From NCBI RefSeq assembly GCF_013410375.1, contig NZ_JACCFL010000001.1, positions 806,001 to 870,000 on the forward strand: 64,000 nucleotides of DNA, read 5' to 3'. This DNA comes from Leifsonia shinshuensis. Its GTDB lineage: Bacteria > Actinomycetota > Actinomycetes > Actinomycetales > Microbacteriaceae. The translations under genes and the position numbers were made by a program. How positions within the stretch are numbered: position 1 is the first letter of the stretch; the number at the start of each line of letters is the position of its first letter. Of the stretch, positions 8,757-17,333 are shown one piece after another. Below the pieces are notes generated by a model, which was not told the DNA's origin, made no database searches, and was given only the letters and a program-made list of their open reading frames with translations.

Positions 8757-9623
8757 TCAGCCGCTCCCGTCGGTCCGCTGCGCCTGGACGCGGTCGCCCT
8801 GGGCGAGGTTCAGCAGGATCTGCTTCCCGATCCGCCACCGGGTGAATACCCGCACCGCCTGGTGGCGCAGCGTCCGGATCCGCGAGGCGACGAGATCGCG
8901 GCCCGTCACCGGCGCGAGCGGCAGCGCGACCTCGAACCGGTCGCCGAGCGCCTCGGGCCGCAGCCGCCAGGCCACGGGATGAACCTCGTTGAGCAGGTTC
9001 GCGCCGTGGACGACGATGATCCAGCACGGCGGCGCGGACACCTGCAGCACGTCCCCGTACTTCGCCGCGTCCGGGTGCGCGGTCGAGGAGAACACGGTGC
9101 GCACCGGCGTGTTCTCGGTGCGGCGCTCGATGAACGACAGGAACGCGTTCGCCGGATGCAGGTAGGAGTACAGGGCGCCGTCGCGCTCGAACTGGAAGCC
9201 GCGCTGGAAGTTGACGTAGAGGCGGTCCTGGCCGTCGAAGGTCGCCTGGACGCGGCCGAGGTAGTCGCGGGCGATCGCGTCGTCGCTGTCGAGCCGGGTC
9301 GTGATGACGTGCGGCGCGGTGGCCCGCTCGGTCACGACCCGGTCGATGCTCGACCAGAAGACGTCGGTCAGCCAGACCACCTCGAAGACGCCGTCGGCGC
9401 CGAGCTCGGCCAGCTCGGCCTCCAGCCACGGCGCCCGGCAGCCCTCGTCGAGCAGCAGCAGCCAGGTGAACTGCGCACCGACCTGGCTCGCGACGCTCGG
9501 CAGGCACACCGCCTCGAACAGGCCGATCCGGTAGCGGAGCCAGGCCTCGTCGGGCGGAGGGTCCTCGGCCCGCCAGCGCACCGCGAACCGCGTGATCACG
9601 AAGTGGTCGAAGTCCTGCGGCAC
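8757..9623 (-). CDS. Putative rhamnosyl/glycosyltransferase
   Basis: A 288-residue protein resembling the putative rhamnosyltransferase family (Pfam Rhamno_transf): an N-terminal HFVITRFAVRW strand, LFEAVCLPSVASQ near residue 37, FTWLLLLDEG near 52, and TRLDSDDAI near 108, where DSDD matches a nucleotide-sugar/metal-binding DxD motif. The GTG at 9623 has GGAGG seven bases upstream. The gene stands alone between a terminator-like palindrome and a convergent permease, so its acceptor glycan is unknown. No membrane segment is evident. The family call is from motif memory, not a search. Confidence 0.65.
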   Translation of the reverse strand: MPQDFDHFVITRFAVRWRAEDPPPDEAWLRYRIGLFEAVCLPSVASQVGAQFTWLLLLDEGCRAPWLEAELAELGADGVFEVVWLTDVFWSSIDRVVTERATAPHVITTRLDSDDAIARDYLGRVQATFDGQDRLYVNFQRGFQFERDGALYSYLHPANAFLSFIERRTENTPVRTVFSSTAHPDAAKYGDVLQVSAPPCWIIVVHGANLLNEVHPVAWRLRPEALGDRFEVALPLAPVTGRDLVASRIRTLRHQAVRVFTRWRIGKQILLNLAQGDRVQAQRTDGSG

Positions 9624-9665
9624 GTGCGCCCCTCCGGGATCGGCGAATGGCTGGCAGGAAGCCTA

Positions 9666-9697
9666 CGGCCGGGCGGGTGGCGCCACCCGCCCGGCCG
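9666..9697. terminator. 32-bp perfect GC palindrome
   Basis: A perfect inverted repeat with arms CGGCCGGGCGGGTGGC and its complement and no unpaired centre lies between the end of the MFS gene (9740) and the start of the glycosyltransferase gene (9623), both leftward. It is best read as a strong hairpin terminator for the efflux gene. No T-run follows. Confidence 0.55.
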
Positions 9698-9739
9698 TCA
9701 CGGCCGCAGCGGACCGACGCGGGAGTTTCACCTGTCTCG

Positions 9740-11212
9740 TCACCCGGGCTGGACCGCGAGCCGCCGCCTCCGGGGAAGCGCCGCGATGAGCAGACCGGCG
9801 AGCGCCAGCCCGGCGCTGAGGTACAGCCCCGGACGGTACTGGGCGAGCTGCTCCGCGAGGCCGGCCGGGTCGTGCCCGCCGACCGCCGCGGGGCCGCCCG
9901 CGATCAGGGCGGTCGTGACCGCCAGCGCGAGCGCGCCGCCGACCTGGGCGCTGGTCTGCACGAGGCCCGCCGCGAGGCCCTGCTCGTCGTCGTGGACGCC
10001 TGTCGTCGCCTGCACCTGGATGGCCGGGAACCCGATGCCGAAGCCGATCCCGAGCAGCACGACGGGCGGCAGCACATCGAGCCAGTAGACCGGCGCCGTG
10101 CCGAGCCGGAGGAACAGCAGGTAGCCGGCCGAGAGCGACCCGAGGCCGACGATGATGAGCACGGTGGGTCCGAAACGGTCGATCAGCCGGTCGGCGAACG
10201 GCGCGCTCGTGACGACGACCAGCCCGGTCGGCAGCAGGGCGAGCGCCATCCCGAGCGGCGACCAGCCGAGGACGTCCTGCAGGTAGAGCGTGAGCACGAA
10301 CTGGAACGAGACGTACGAGCCGAACAGCGTGATCGCGGTGAGGTTCGCCCGCAGCACCGCCGCGACCCGGAAGATCCCGAACCGGATGAGCGGGTGCCGC
10401 ACCCGCAGCTCCAGGATCACGAACGCGGTCAGCAGCGCCCCCGCGACGACGAACCCGAGCACGGTCGGCAGCGAGCCCCAGCCCGCGCCGGGCGCGGACA
10501 CCACCGTGTAGACCAGCAGGAGCATCCCGGCCGCCAGCAGGATCGCGCCGACGACGTCGTGGCCGGCGCCGCGCTCGCGGGCGTCCTTGGGGACGAAGAA
10601 GAAGCCGAGCACCAGCGCGAGGATGGCGAGCGGCACGGAGAAGAGGAAGGTCCAGCGCCAGCTCAGCGACGTCATCAGGCCGCTCATGATGAGGCCGAGC
10701 GAGAAGCCGCTCGCCGCGAACGTGGTGAAGATCGAGATAGCCTTGTTGCGCTCCGGGCCCTCCTCGAAGTTGGTGGTGATGAGCGAGAAGGCCGCCGGTG
10801 CGGTGAACGCGGCCGCCACGCCCTTGACGAACCGGCTCGCGATGAGGAGGCCGGCGTCCATCGAGAGCCCGCCCGCGAGGGAGGCGACGGTGAAGACGCT
10901 CAGCGCCACGAGCAGCACGGTGCGGCGGCCGAGCAGGTCGGCCAGGCGGCCGCCGAGCAGCAGCAGGCTGCCGTAGCCGAGCACGTAGCCCGACACGATC
11001 CACTGCAGCGCCCCGGCTTGGAGCCCGAGGTCCTTGCCGATCGACGGGAGGGCGACCCCCACCATCGAGACGTCGAGCCCGTCGAGGGCGATCACGATGC
11101 AGGTGGCGAAGAGCAGCAGCCAGCGGGCGCGGCTCCAGCGGGCGGCCGGAGCGGCCCCTGTGGTCGGCACAGGCCGGACGGCGGGGCGGGAGGCGGTGTC
11201 GGAGTTCAGCAC
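9740..11212 (-). CDS. MFS transporter, DHA2 (14-TM) multidrug efflux type
   Basis: A 490-residue transporter with about 14 hydrophobic helices. Motif A (GGRLADLLGRRTVLLVAL) is near residue 90 and the DHA2 signature helix with LDGLDVSMVGVALPSIGKDL near residue 40. The family exports drugs by proton antiport. The start chosen is the GTG at 11212: TAGACT lies seven bases upstream with CTGACA 17 bp further, giving a leaderless promoter. The more upstream open frame would include that promoter, so it is rejected. It is divergent from a MarR repressor, and the palindrome at 11226-11247 sits inside its promoter, so expression is probably induced by the exported compound. Confidence 0.9.
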   Translation of the reverse strand: MLNSDTASRPAVRPVPTTGAAPAARWSRARWLLLFATCIVIALDGLDVSMVGVALPSIGKDLGLQAGALQWIVSGYVLGYGSLLLLGGRLADLLGRRTVLLVALSVFTVASLAGGLSMDAGLLIASRFVKGVAAAFTAPAAFSLITTNFEEGPERNKAISIFTTFAASGFSLGLIMSGLMTSLSWRWTFLFSVPLAILALVLGFFFVPKDARERGAGHDVVGAILLAAGMLLLVYTVVSAPGAGWGSLPTVLGFVVAGALLTAFVILELRVRHPLIRFGIFRVAAVLRANLTAITLFGSYVSFQFVLTLYLQDVLGWSPLGMALALLPTGLVVVTSAPFADRLIDRFGPTVLIIVGLGSLSAGYLLFLRLGTAPVYWLDVLPPVVLLGIGFGIGFPAIQVQATTGVHDDEQGLAAGLVQTSAQVGGALALAVTTALIAGGPAAVGGHDPAGLAEQLAQYRPGLYLSAGLALAGLLIAALPRRRRLAVQPG

Positions 11213-11219
11213 GAGCGAA

Positions 11220-11248
11220 AGTCTATGACACGGAATAGATTGTGTCAG
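11220..11248 (-). promoter_or_regulatory. Leaderless promoter of MFS gene with MarR-type operator
   Basis: Read on the minus strand: -35 CTGACA (11243-11248), 17-bp spacer, -10 TAGACT (11220-11225), then seven bases to the GTG start at 11212. The inverted repeat TGACAC-N10-GTGTCA (11226-11231 and 11242-11247) covers the -35 and spacer. This is where a MarR dimer would block polymerase. The match of promoter geometry and symmetry is direct; the binding protein is inferred from the adjacent marR gene. Confidence 0.65.
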
Positions 11249-11301
11249 CAAAATATGCACATTCATGTAGTTCGCAAGAAAGCGAGCGTATCATTGCACT
11301 C

Positions 11302-11691
11302 GTGAACGAACCGGTCGACGTGTCGGCCCGCTGGCGAGAACTGCAGGGCCTCTACCTCAGCACGGCCGCGGAGCTCGAGCGCACCCTCCAGCAGAGCCAC
11401 CACCTGGGCCTAAGCGAGTACGAGGTGCTCGACCTCGTCGCCGGCTACGCGAAAGAGTCGTGCACCATGCGCAACCTCGTCGACCTCACCCCGATGACTC
11501 AGAGCGCCCTCTCCCGCATCGTCGACCGGCTCGTGAAGGCCGGCCTGGTCGAGCGCAGCACCTGCGACTACGACAGGCGGGCCCTCTTCGTGGGCATCAC
11601 CGCGGATGGCGCGCGCGTGCACGACGACGCGAAGCGGGAGTACGACGGTCTGCTCGAGAAGGCGTTCGCGGGAGCGAACCCGAGCGCCTGA
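11302..11691 (+). CDS. MarR family transcriptional regulator
   Basis: A 129-residue winged-helix regulator: NLVDLTPMTQSALSRIVDRL near residues 57-77 is the recognition region, followed by a wing GLVERSTCDYDRRALFVGIT. The GTG at 11302 is chosen because TATCAT (11289-11294) lies seven bases upstream, a leaderless arrangement; there is no ribosome site for this or the upstream ATG. Two cysteines (in SCTMR near residue 55 and STCDYD near 84) could allow oxidant sensing, but that is speculative. It is divergent from the MFS efflux gene and is its likely repressor. Confidence 0.85.
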   Translation: MNEPVDVSARWRELQGLYLSTAAELERTLQQSHHLGLSEYEVLDLVAGYAKESCTMRNLVDLTPMTQSALSRIVDRLVKAGLVERSTCDYDRRALFVGITADGARVHDDAKREYDGLLEKAFAGANPSA

Positions 11692-11711
11692 TACTCGTGG
11701 CGGCACGACGA

Positions 11712-11739
11712 GGGGCGAAGTCCCTTCGGACCCCGCCCC
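11712..11739. terminator. Hairpin between convergent marR and ugpB-like genes
   Basis: GGGGCG (11712-11717) and GTCC (11720-11723) pair with GGAC (11728-11731) and CGCCCC (11734-11739), with a two-base internal loop and a CTTC tetraloop. The stable stem lies between two converging genes, fitting a bidirectional terminator. No long T-run follows. Confidence 0.55.
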
Positions 11740-11757
11740 ATTTCAACGAGTGACGTC

Positions 11758-13134
11758 TCAGTCTCCCGCGAGCTGCTCCTTGTAATCGGAGATCGCCTGG
11801 TTCGCGGCGGTGGTCGCGTCCGCGAGCGCCTGCTTCATCGTCTTCGAGCCGGAGAACGCGGCCTGCATCTGCGGGACCATCGCGGCGCGGATCGCGCTGA
11901 AGGCTCCGGTGAAGCAGCCGTGGCTGGCCGGGACGTCCGCCACATCCTTGACCTGGTCGATCGCGACCTGGGCGACCGGGTGGCTGGCCAGGTAGTCCTT
12001 CCGGGCCGTGGTGTTCTCCAGTGCGGTGTTGGCGGGGACATAGCCGGTCGCCTCGCTGAACTTGGCTTGCGAGGCCGGGGAGGCGAGGAAGGAGATCAGC
12101 TTCCAGCCGGCGACCTGCTGGGCGGGGGTGGCCTGATTGCTCAGCCACATGGCCGAGCCGCCGACGACGGTGCCGGCCTTCGACGACGGCGCCGACAGCG
12201 GGAACGGCAGGGCGCCATAGGGGAACGTGGTGCTGTTGGCGACGGAGGCGGCGGTGGCGGACGAGTTGAACATCATCGCGGTCTTGCCGGCGGCGAAGGC
12301 GGTGACGGCGTTGTTGTTGTCGGTGCCGACGTCGAGCCCGGCATCCGCCTTGTAGAGGTCGGCCATGGTGCTGAACGCCTTGACCTGCGACGCCTGCTGG
12401 AAGCTGACCTTGTCGGCGCTCTTGGTGCCGCGGCCGTTTTCCGGCGTGCAGTACAGGTTGCCGCTGGTGGCGGTGAGCTGCTCGAACCACCAGTCGTCGA
12501 ACGCCTCCGCGATGCCGGGGACGCCGGTGGCCTGCGTGATCTTCGTCGCGGCGGCGGCGAGGCCGTCGAGCGTCTTCAGGGAGGAGGTCTCGACGCCGGC
12601 CTGCTGCAGCAGCTCGGTGTTGACGAACAGCAGCGGGGTGGACATGTTCATCGGGACGGCGACGAGTTCGTCGTTCACGCTGTAGTAGCGCTTTCCGGCG
12701 GGTGCGAGCTGGTCGAGCTTCAGGTCGCCGGGGTTGGCGGCGGCCATCGCCTCGGGGGAGACGCTGCGCTTGACGTCGTGGAGGAAGCCGGAGGAGATGT
12801 CGTTGCTGAGCGTGACGGTCGGGGTCGACTTGTCGCGCAGCGACGCCGTGTACTTGGCGAGGAGGTCGGCGTAGGAGCCCTGCGCGCTGGTGTCGACCTT
12901 GATCTTTCCGGCGTTCTCGGTGTTGAACTCGTCGATCAGCGACTGGAGGGCCTGCGCGTTGATGCCGCCGAGACCGTGCCAGAAGCTGATCTCGGTGACG
13001 CCCTTCGCGTTTGCGAGGGCGGACGGGCCGGGGGCGTCGGACGCCGACGTGGCGGGAGAGTCGGCGCCGGCGCTGCAGCCGGCCAGCGAGAGCAGGAGGA
13101 GCGCGGCGGCTCCCAGGGCGACGGATCTCTTCAT
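11758..13134 (-). CDS. ABC sugar-phosphate-binding lipoprotein, UgpB-like
   Basis: A 458-residue solute-binding protein with a lipoprotein signal ending LAGC (Cys20). The mature start EISFWHGLGGINAQALQSLI and the segment VPMNMSTPLLFVNTELLQQAG near residue 165 match the pattern of UgpB, the glycerol-3-phosphate/glycerophosphodiester binder. It precedes two permease genes read in the opposite order (the permeases are upstream on this strand) and the cluster includes a glycerophosphodiesterase, which supports uptake of glycerol phosphate or glycerophosphodiesters. UgpB-like proteins that bind other sugars exist, so the substrate is a good guess rather than proven. Confidence 0.8.
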   Translation of the reverse strand: MKRSVALGAAALLLLSLAGCSAGADSPATSASDAPGPSALANAKGVTEISFWHGLGGINAQALQSLIDEFNTENAGKIKVDTSAQGSYADLLAKYTASLRDKSTPTVTLSNDISSGFLHDVKRSVSPEAMAAANPGDLKLDQLAPAGKRYYSVNDELVAVPMNMSTPLLFVNTELLQQAGVETSSLKTLDGLAAAATKITQATGVPGIAEAFDDWWFEQLTATSGNLYCTPENGRGTKSADKVSFQQASQVKAFSTMADLYKADAGLDVGTDNNNAVTAFAAGKTAMMFNSSATAASVANSTTFPYGALPFPLSAPSSKAGTVVGGSAMWLSNQATPAQQVAGWKLISFLASPASQAKFSEATGYVPANTALENTTARKDYLASHPVAQVAIDQVKDVADVPASHGCFTGAFSAIRAAMVPQMQAAFSGSKTMKQALADATTAANQAISDYKEQLAGD

Positions 13135-13176
13135 TGCGGTGCGTTCACTTTCTCGTGGTGGGGGCGGTGGTGGGGT

Positions 13177-14073
13177 TCAGCGGAGGACGCCGCGCGACAT
13201 GCCGGAGAGCAGGAACCTCTGGCTGACGATGACGAGGATGACGGTGGGCAGCAGCACGAGCGCGGTTCCGGCGAAGATCGTCGCGGGCGCGGTGGACTCG
13301 GAGGAGACGAGCTGCGAGAGGCCGACCTGCACGGTGCGGTTGACCGGGCTGTCGGTGATCAGCAGCGGCCAGAAGAAGCCGTTCCAGGCGAACAGCGCGC
13401 TCCACATGATCGCGGTGGTGACCTGGCTGCGGCAGGCGGGCAGGACGACCAGCAGCAGCGTGCGGAGGTCGCCGCAGCCGTCCAGCCGGCTGGCCTCCCA
13501 GATCTCGCGCGGCAGCGAGGCGAACGCCTGGCGGAGCAGGAAGATCGGGTAGCCGAACGCCAGGTACGGGATGATGATGCCGAACACGGTGTCCCGCAGT
13601 CCCAGGCTGCTGACGAGCTGGTAGTTCGGCACCACCAGGCTCTCCCCGGGGATGGCGAGCGTCGCGATCACGAGCGCGAAGGCGATCCCGCGTCCGCGCC
13701 ACTTCGGGAAGACCAGCGCGTAGGCGGCGAGGGCGGACGTGACGAGCTGGCCGAGCGTCTGCAGCACCATCACGACGATGCTGGTCAGGTACTGCTGCCC
13801 GAGCGGGATCGCGGTGAGCGCGGCGGTGAAGTTGTCCAGGGTGAAGTCGGCGGGCGGCGGGAAGAGGCCGCTGCGGACGAACGCGCCGGTGCGGAAGAAG
13901 CCGCTCACGAACGTGAGGTAGATCGGGAACGCGATCAGCAACGCGAGCACGACCAGCGCGAGCAGGCGGGGGAGGTCGGCGGCGCGCAGGCGTCGTCGGC
14001 GCGAGCGCGGGCGGGACTGTGCAGGGCGCGATCGAGATGGCTCGGTGCGGGTGACGGTGCCGACGGCGCTCAT
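13177..14073 (-). CDS. ABC transporter permease, UgpE-like
   Basis: A 298-residue MalG-type permease with a basic N terminus of about 30 residues and six membrane helices. The docking loop PREIWEASRLDGCGDLRT is near residue 195. The ATG at 14073 overlaps the stop of the preceding permease gene as ATGA, so the two are translationally coupled. It forms the channel with the permease at 14070-14978 and is followed after 42 bp by the binding-protein gene. No ATPase gene is present in the cluster; a shared UgpC/MsiK-type ATPase elsewhere is presumed. Confidence 0.9.
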   Translation of the reverse strand: MSAVGTVTRTEPSRSRPAQSRPRSRRRRLRAADLPRLLALVVLALLIAFPIYLTFVSGFFRTGAFVRSGLFPPPADFTLDNFTAALTAIPLGQQYLTSIVVMVLQTLGQLVTSALAAYALVFPKWRGRGIAFALVIATLAIPGESLVVPNYQLVSSLGLRDTVFGIIIPYLAFGYPIFLLRQAFASLPREIWEASRLDGCGDLRTLLLVVLPACRSQVTTAIMWSALFAWNGFFWPLLITDSPVNRTVQVGLSQLVSSESTAPATIFAGTALVLLPTVILVIVSQRFLLSGMSRGVLR

Positions 14074-14978
14074 GCGGTGACCCTCCTGTTGAGGAAGCGG
14101 AACTGGAGCCAGGTGATCATCGCGACGATCAGCACGAGGATCACGGCGACCACGGAGGCCCGGCCGTAGTCGGGCGTCCCCTGCCCGAACGCGTACATGT
14201 AGAGCTGGTAGACGAGCGTCGTGGTCCCGCCCGCTGGTCCGCCCCCGGTGAGGATGCGCACCTGGGTGAACGTCTGCAGCCCAGAGATGGTCTGGGTGAC
14301 GAGCAGGAAGAACAGGCTCGGGCTGAGCAGCGGGATGAGGATCGAGCGCACGAACCGGATCCCGGACGCGCCGTCGAGCTCCGCGGCCTCGATGACCTCG
14401 GGCGGGAGAGTGCGCATCGCGGCGGCGAGGACGAGGAAGGCGAAGCCGAGCTCGTACCAGGCGGTGGTCAGCGCGATCGTGAAGATCGCCCAGCCCGGCT
14501 GCTGCAGCCACGGGACCGCGCCGATCCCCACGTGCGCGAGGATCTGGTTCACGACGCCGGCGGCCGGGGCGAACATGCCCGAGAAGATCGCCGACGCGGA
14601 CGCGGCCGAGAACGCGAACGGGAGCGAGAAGATCACCCGGAACACGCCGCGTCCCGGTATCCATGTGCGCAGCAGGATGACCGCGGACAGCGCGACGCCG
14701 ACGGACATCGCCATCGACAGGCACGCGATCAGGAGGGTGGTCCCGATCACCTGCCAGAACGACGGCTGCCCGAGCAGCTTCGCGTAGTTCTGCAGGCCGA
14801 CGAAGCGGGTCGCGTCGCCGAACAGGTCGGTGCCGAACAGGCTCAGGCGCACGCCGGTGACGAGTGGGCCGTAGAGGAAGACGGCGATGAGCACGGCGGC
14901 GGGCAGCAGCATCCAGGGGCCGATGCCCGCCCGGACACCGCTACGGGCGCGGCGCCCGGGTGCTGTGGTCTGTGTCAT
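14070..14978 (-). CDS. ABC transporter permease, UgpA-like
   Basis: A 302-residue MalF-type permease and first gene of the leftward transport operon. The ATG at 14978 is chosen because AGGAG lies five bases upstream; an in-frame ATG six codons earlier lacks this. Six membrane segments and the loop PPEVIEAAELDGASGIRF near residue 195 identify the family. Its promoter, reading leftward at 15090-15118, is covered by operators for the LacI protein encoded at 16285-17292, so transport genes and the divergent diesterase are probably switched together. Confidence 0.9.
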   Translation of the reverse strand: MTQTTAPGRRARSGVRAGIGPWMLLPAAVLIAVFLYGPLVTGVRLSLFGTDLFGDATRFVGLQNYAKLLGQPSFWQVIGTTLLIACLSMAMSVGVALSAVILLRTWIPGRGVFRVIFSLPFAFSAASASAIFSGMFAPAAGVVNQILAHVGIGAVPWLQQPGWAIFTIALTTAWYELGFAFLVLAAAMRTLPPEVIEAAELDGASGIRFVRSILIPLLSPSLFFLLVTQTISGLQTFTQVRILTGGGPAGGTTTLVYQLYMYAFGQGTPDYGRASVVAVILVLIVAMITWLQFRFLNRRVTA

Positions 14979-15001
14979 TCTCACTCCTGCCCGCACTGGT
15001 G

Positions 15002-15123
15002 CGGGAACGTCCCCGGTCGAGGGAATTGCCAGAGCGGACGTGGTGTCCGCACTGCGACCGGGAAGGTTCCCGCCTCGGTGATGTTTGCTAATCTACAGAG
15101 CGCTCGGGAACGTTCCCGAGCGC
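15002..15123. promoter_or_regulatory. Overlapping divergent promoters with three LacI operators
   Basis: Three related 14-bp sites are visible: CGGGAACGTCCCCG (15002-15015), CGGGAAGGTTCCCG (15059-15072) and CGGGAACGTTCCCG (15105-15118). The last is the core of a perfect 24-bp palindrome, 15100-15123. Back-to-back -10 boxes overlap: TAATCT (15089-15094) rightward and TAGATT (15095-15090) leftward. A 17-bp spacer from each lands the -35 positions (15066-15071 and 15118-15113) inside the second and third operators. One repressor could therefore shut both directions. The outer site may support looping. Binding is inferred from the adjacent lacI gene. Confidence 0.75.
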
Positions 15124-15166
15124 GCTGGGTGAAGCCTGGGTGAACAAATCGATCGAGGAGCGTGGG

Positions 15167-16243
15167 ATGCGGCCAGTGACGACCGACTCGGCATCGAGGG
15201 GGAGCAGACCGCGGATCGCCCCGGGCGACCGCCCGCTGCCGGCGATCATCGCCCATCGCGGCGCGAGCGGCTACCGGCCGGAGCACACTGCCGCGGCCTA
15301 CGAGCTCGCCTTCGCCCTCGGTGCGGACGCCGTGGAGCCGGACATCGTCGCGACCAGGGACGGCGTCCTGGTCATCCGGCACGACGTCGAGATCTCGGCG
15401 ACGACCGATGTCGCGTCGCGGCCGGAGTTCGCCGCGCTGCGCACGACCAAAGAAGTCGACGGGGCGGTCCTCACCGGTTGGTTCACCGAGGACTTCACGT
15501 GGGCGCAGCTCGCCACGCTGCGCTGCGTCGAGCGGTTGGCCGCACTGCGGCCGCTGAGCGCGACCTTCGACGGCCGCTATGGAGTCCTCCGCCTGAGCGA
15601 GCTGCTCGACCTCGTCACGGCGGCCTCCGCCCGGCTCGACCGCCCGCTCGGGATCGTCGCCGAGCTCAAGCACGCCACCTACTTCGACTCCCTCGGCCTG
15701 CCGTTGGACGAGCTGTTCCCGGCCGAGCTGGCCGCCGCCGGCTGGGACCGCTCGGCGCCGCTGGCCGTCGAGAGCTTCGAGCAGGACATCCTCGTCTCGC
15801 TGGCCGCAGCCGGCGTCGACGCCGACCTCGTCTACCTCGTGGAGGCGCACGGCGCTCCGGCCGACCGGGTCGCCCGGTCCGGCGCGGCGGCGCGCGCCTA
15901 CGACGACGACGTCACCGACGCCGGACTCGCCGCGCTCGCCGCCTGCGGGCTCACCGGCGTCAGCGTCGACCTGTCCCGGATGCTCAGGACGACCGGGGAC
16001 GGCGCCCTGGTCGCGACCGACATCGCGCGCCGGGCCGCGGCGGCCGGGCTGCAGACGTACTGCTGGACGCTGCGCCCCGAGAACGCGTTCCTGCCGCCGT
16101 CCGCGCGGCTCGGCGGCGGGCCTGGCTCACCGGGCGACTGGCGGCGCGTTTTCGAGCTGGTCCAGCGCAGCGGCGCCGCCGCGGTCTTCGCCGACCATCC
16201 CGACCTCGCGGCGAGCGTGCGGGAGACGCGGGCGCGCGAATAG
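15167..16243 (+). CDS. Glycerophosphodiester phosphodiesterase, UgpQ-like
   Basis: A 358-residue GDPD-family enzyme that cleaves glycerophosphodiesters to glycerol-3-phosphate and an alcohol. The catalytic motif IIAHRGASGYRPEHT is near residues 27-41, VEPDIVATRDGVLVIRHD near 60 supplies the metal-binding Glu and Asp and the second catalytic His, and ELKH near 165 is another conserved acidic site. The ATG at 15167 has GGAG six bases upstream; the GTG at 15140 has only a weak site. At 358 residues it is longer than typical cytosolic UgpQ (about 250), like the longer actinobacterial GDPDs. No signal peptide. It is divergent from a UgpABE-like transporter under shared operators. Confidence 0.9.
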   Translation: MRPVTTDSASRGSRPRIAPGDRPLPAIIAHRGASGYRPEHTAAAYELAFALGADAVEPDIVATRDGVLVIRHDVEISATTDVASRPEFAALRTTKEVDGAVLTGWFTEDFTWAQLATLRCVERLAALRPLSATFDGRYGVLRLSELLDLVTAASARLDRPLGIVAELKHATYFDSLGLPLDELFPAELAAAGWDRSAPLAVESFEQDILVSLAAAGVDADLVYLVEAHGAPADRVARSGAAARAYDDDVTDAGLAALAACGLTGVSVDLSRMLRTTGDGALVATDIARRAAAAGLQTYCWTLRPENAFLPPSARLGGGPGSPGDWRRVFELVQRSGAAAVFADHPDLAASVRETRARE

Positions 16244-16284
16244 GCTGGCGCCGACCCGTCCTCCTCTCCGCCCAGGGAGCCCCC

Positions 16285-17292
16285 GTGCCACGCGAGCGCA
16301 CCAGACCACCCACGATCATCGACGTGGCGAACGCGTCGGGAGTCTCCAAATCCGCTGTCTCCCGCGCGCTCCTCGGCCAGGGCGAGGTGAGCGAGAGCGT
16401 GCGGCAGCGGGTCCTGGAGGCCGCTGACCGGCTCGGCTACGTCGCCAACGCGATGGCGCGCGGCCTGGTCTCCGAGCGCACCAGGACCCTGGGCGTCGTG
16501 CTGCACGACGTGACCGACCCGTTCGCGGGCTATCTCCACGTGGCGATGCAGACCCGCGCGACCGAGCTGGGCTACTCCGTCGTCACGGCGACCAACCCGG
16601 GCGATCTGACGCTCGATAACGCGCTCACGGCGCTGCGGACGCTGATCTCGCTCCAGGTGGACGGCCTCCTGATCTGCTCTGCGCGCTTCCCGTCCGATCG
16701 GGTGCTGCCGTTCGTCGACCGGCTCCCCGTCGTCGCGGCCGGCCGCCACGAGACCGCGCTCTCCAGCGTGTGCGTGGACGACCGCGACGGCGGCGAACGC
16801 CTCGCCGACCACCTGCTCGGACTCGGCCACCGCACGGTCGCCGTGATCCTCGTGGACGGCGCCTACTCCTACAGCCAGCACCTGCGCGGCGTGGCCATGA
16901 TCGGCCGGCTCCGGGAGGGCGGCGCGACCGTGCTCGTGCGGGAGGTCGCCACCAACGCCGACGTGAGCGCCGTGCTGCCCGGCCTCGTCGGCCTGCCGGA
17001 CCTCACCGCCATCATGTGCCCGAATGACCGCACGCAGGTCGCCGTGATGGAGTACTGCCGTGCGGCGGCCGTGGACGTCCCCGGCCGGCTCTCGGTGACC
17101 GGCTTCGACGGGATCGGCCCGCTCACGACCTCGCTGCTGGAGTTGACCACCTTCCGCCAGCCCATCGAGAAGATCGGCCGCGCCTCGGTGGACCTGATGA
17201 TCGACGCGATCGAGCAGGGCGCGGGGGAGCCGGGGCAGCTCCTGATGCGGGGCGAGCTGGTCCCGGGTGGGACGGTCGCCGAGGCGCGCTGA
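16285..17292 (+). CDS. LacI family regulator of the Ugp-like cluster
   Basis: A 335-residue LacI protein: HTH at residues 9-29 (PTIIDVANASGVSKSAVSRA), then an effector domain with VTGFDGIGPLTTSLLELTTFRQP near residue 270. The GTG at 16285 has GGGAG five bases upstream. It lies 41 bp after the diesterase gene and is likely co-transcribed with it, so it is autoregulated through the palindromes at 15002-15123. The central CG of those sites (AACGTT) is the classic LacI/GalR operator core. The inducer is probably a glycerophosphodiester or its product, by context only. Confidence 0.9.
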   Translation: MPRERTRPPTIIDVANASGVSKSAVSRALLGQGEVSESVRQRVLEAADRLGYVANAMARGLVSERTRTLGVVLHDVTDPFAGYLHVAMQTRATELGYSVVTATNPGDLTLDNALTALRTLISLQVDGLLICSARFPSDRVLPFVDRLPVVAAGRHETALSSVCVDDRDGGERLADHLLGLGHRTVAVILVDGAYSYSQHLRGVAMIGRLREGGATVLVREVATNADVSAVLPGLVGLPDLTAIMCPNDRTQVAVMEYCRAAAVDVPGRLSVTGFDGIGPLTTSLLELTTFRQPIEKIGRASVDLMIDAIEQGAGEPGQLLMRGELVPGGTVAEAR

Positions 17293-17333
17293 GTCCTGGC
17301 GGCGCCGACGCCGAGCCGCCTAGCATGGACTCC

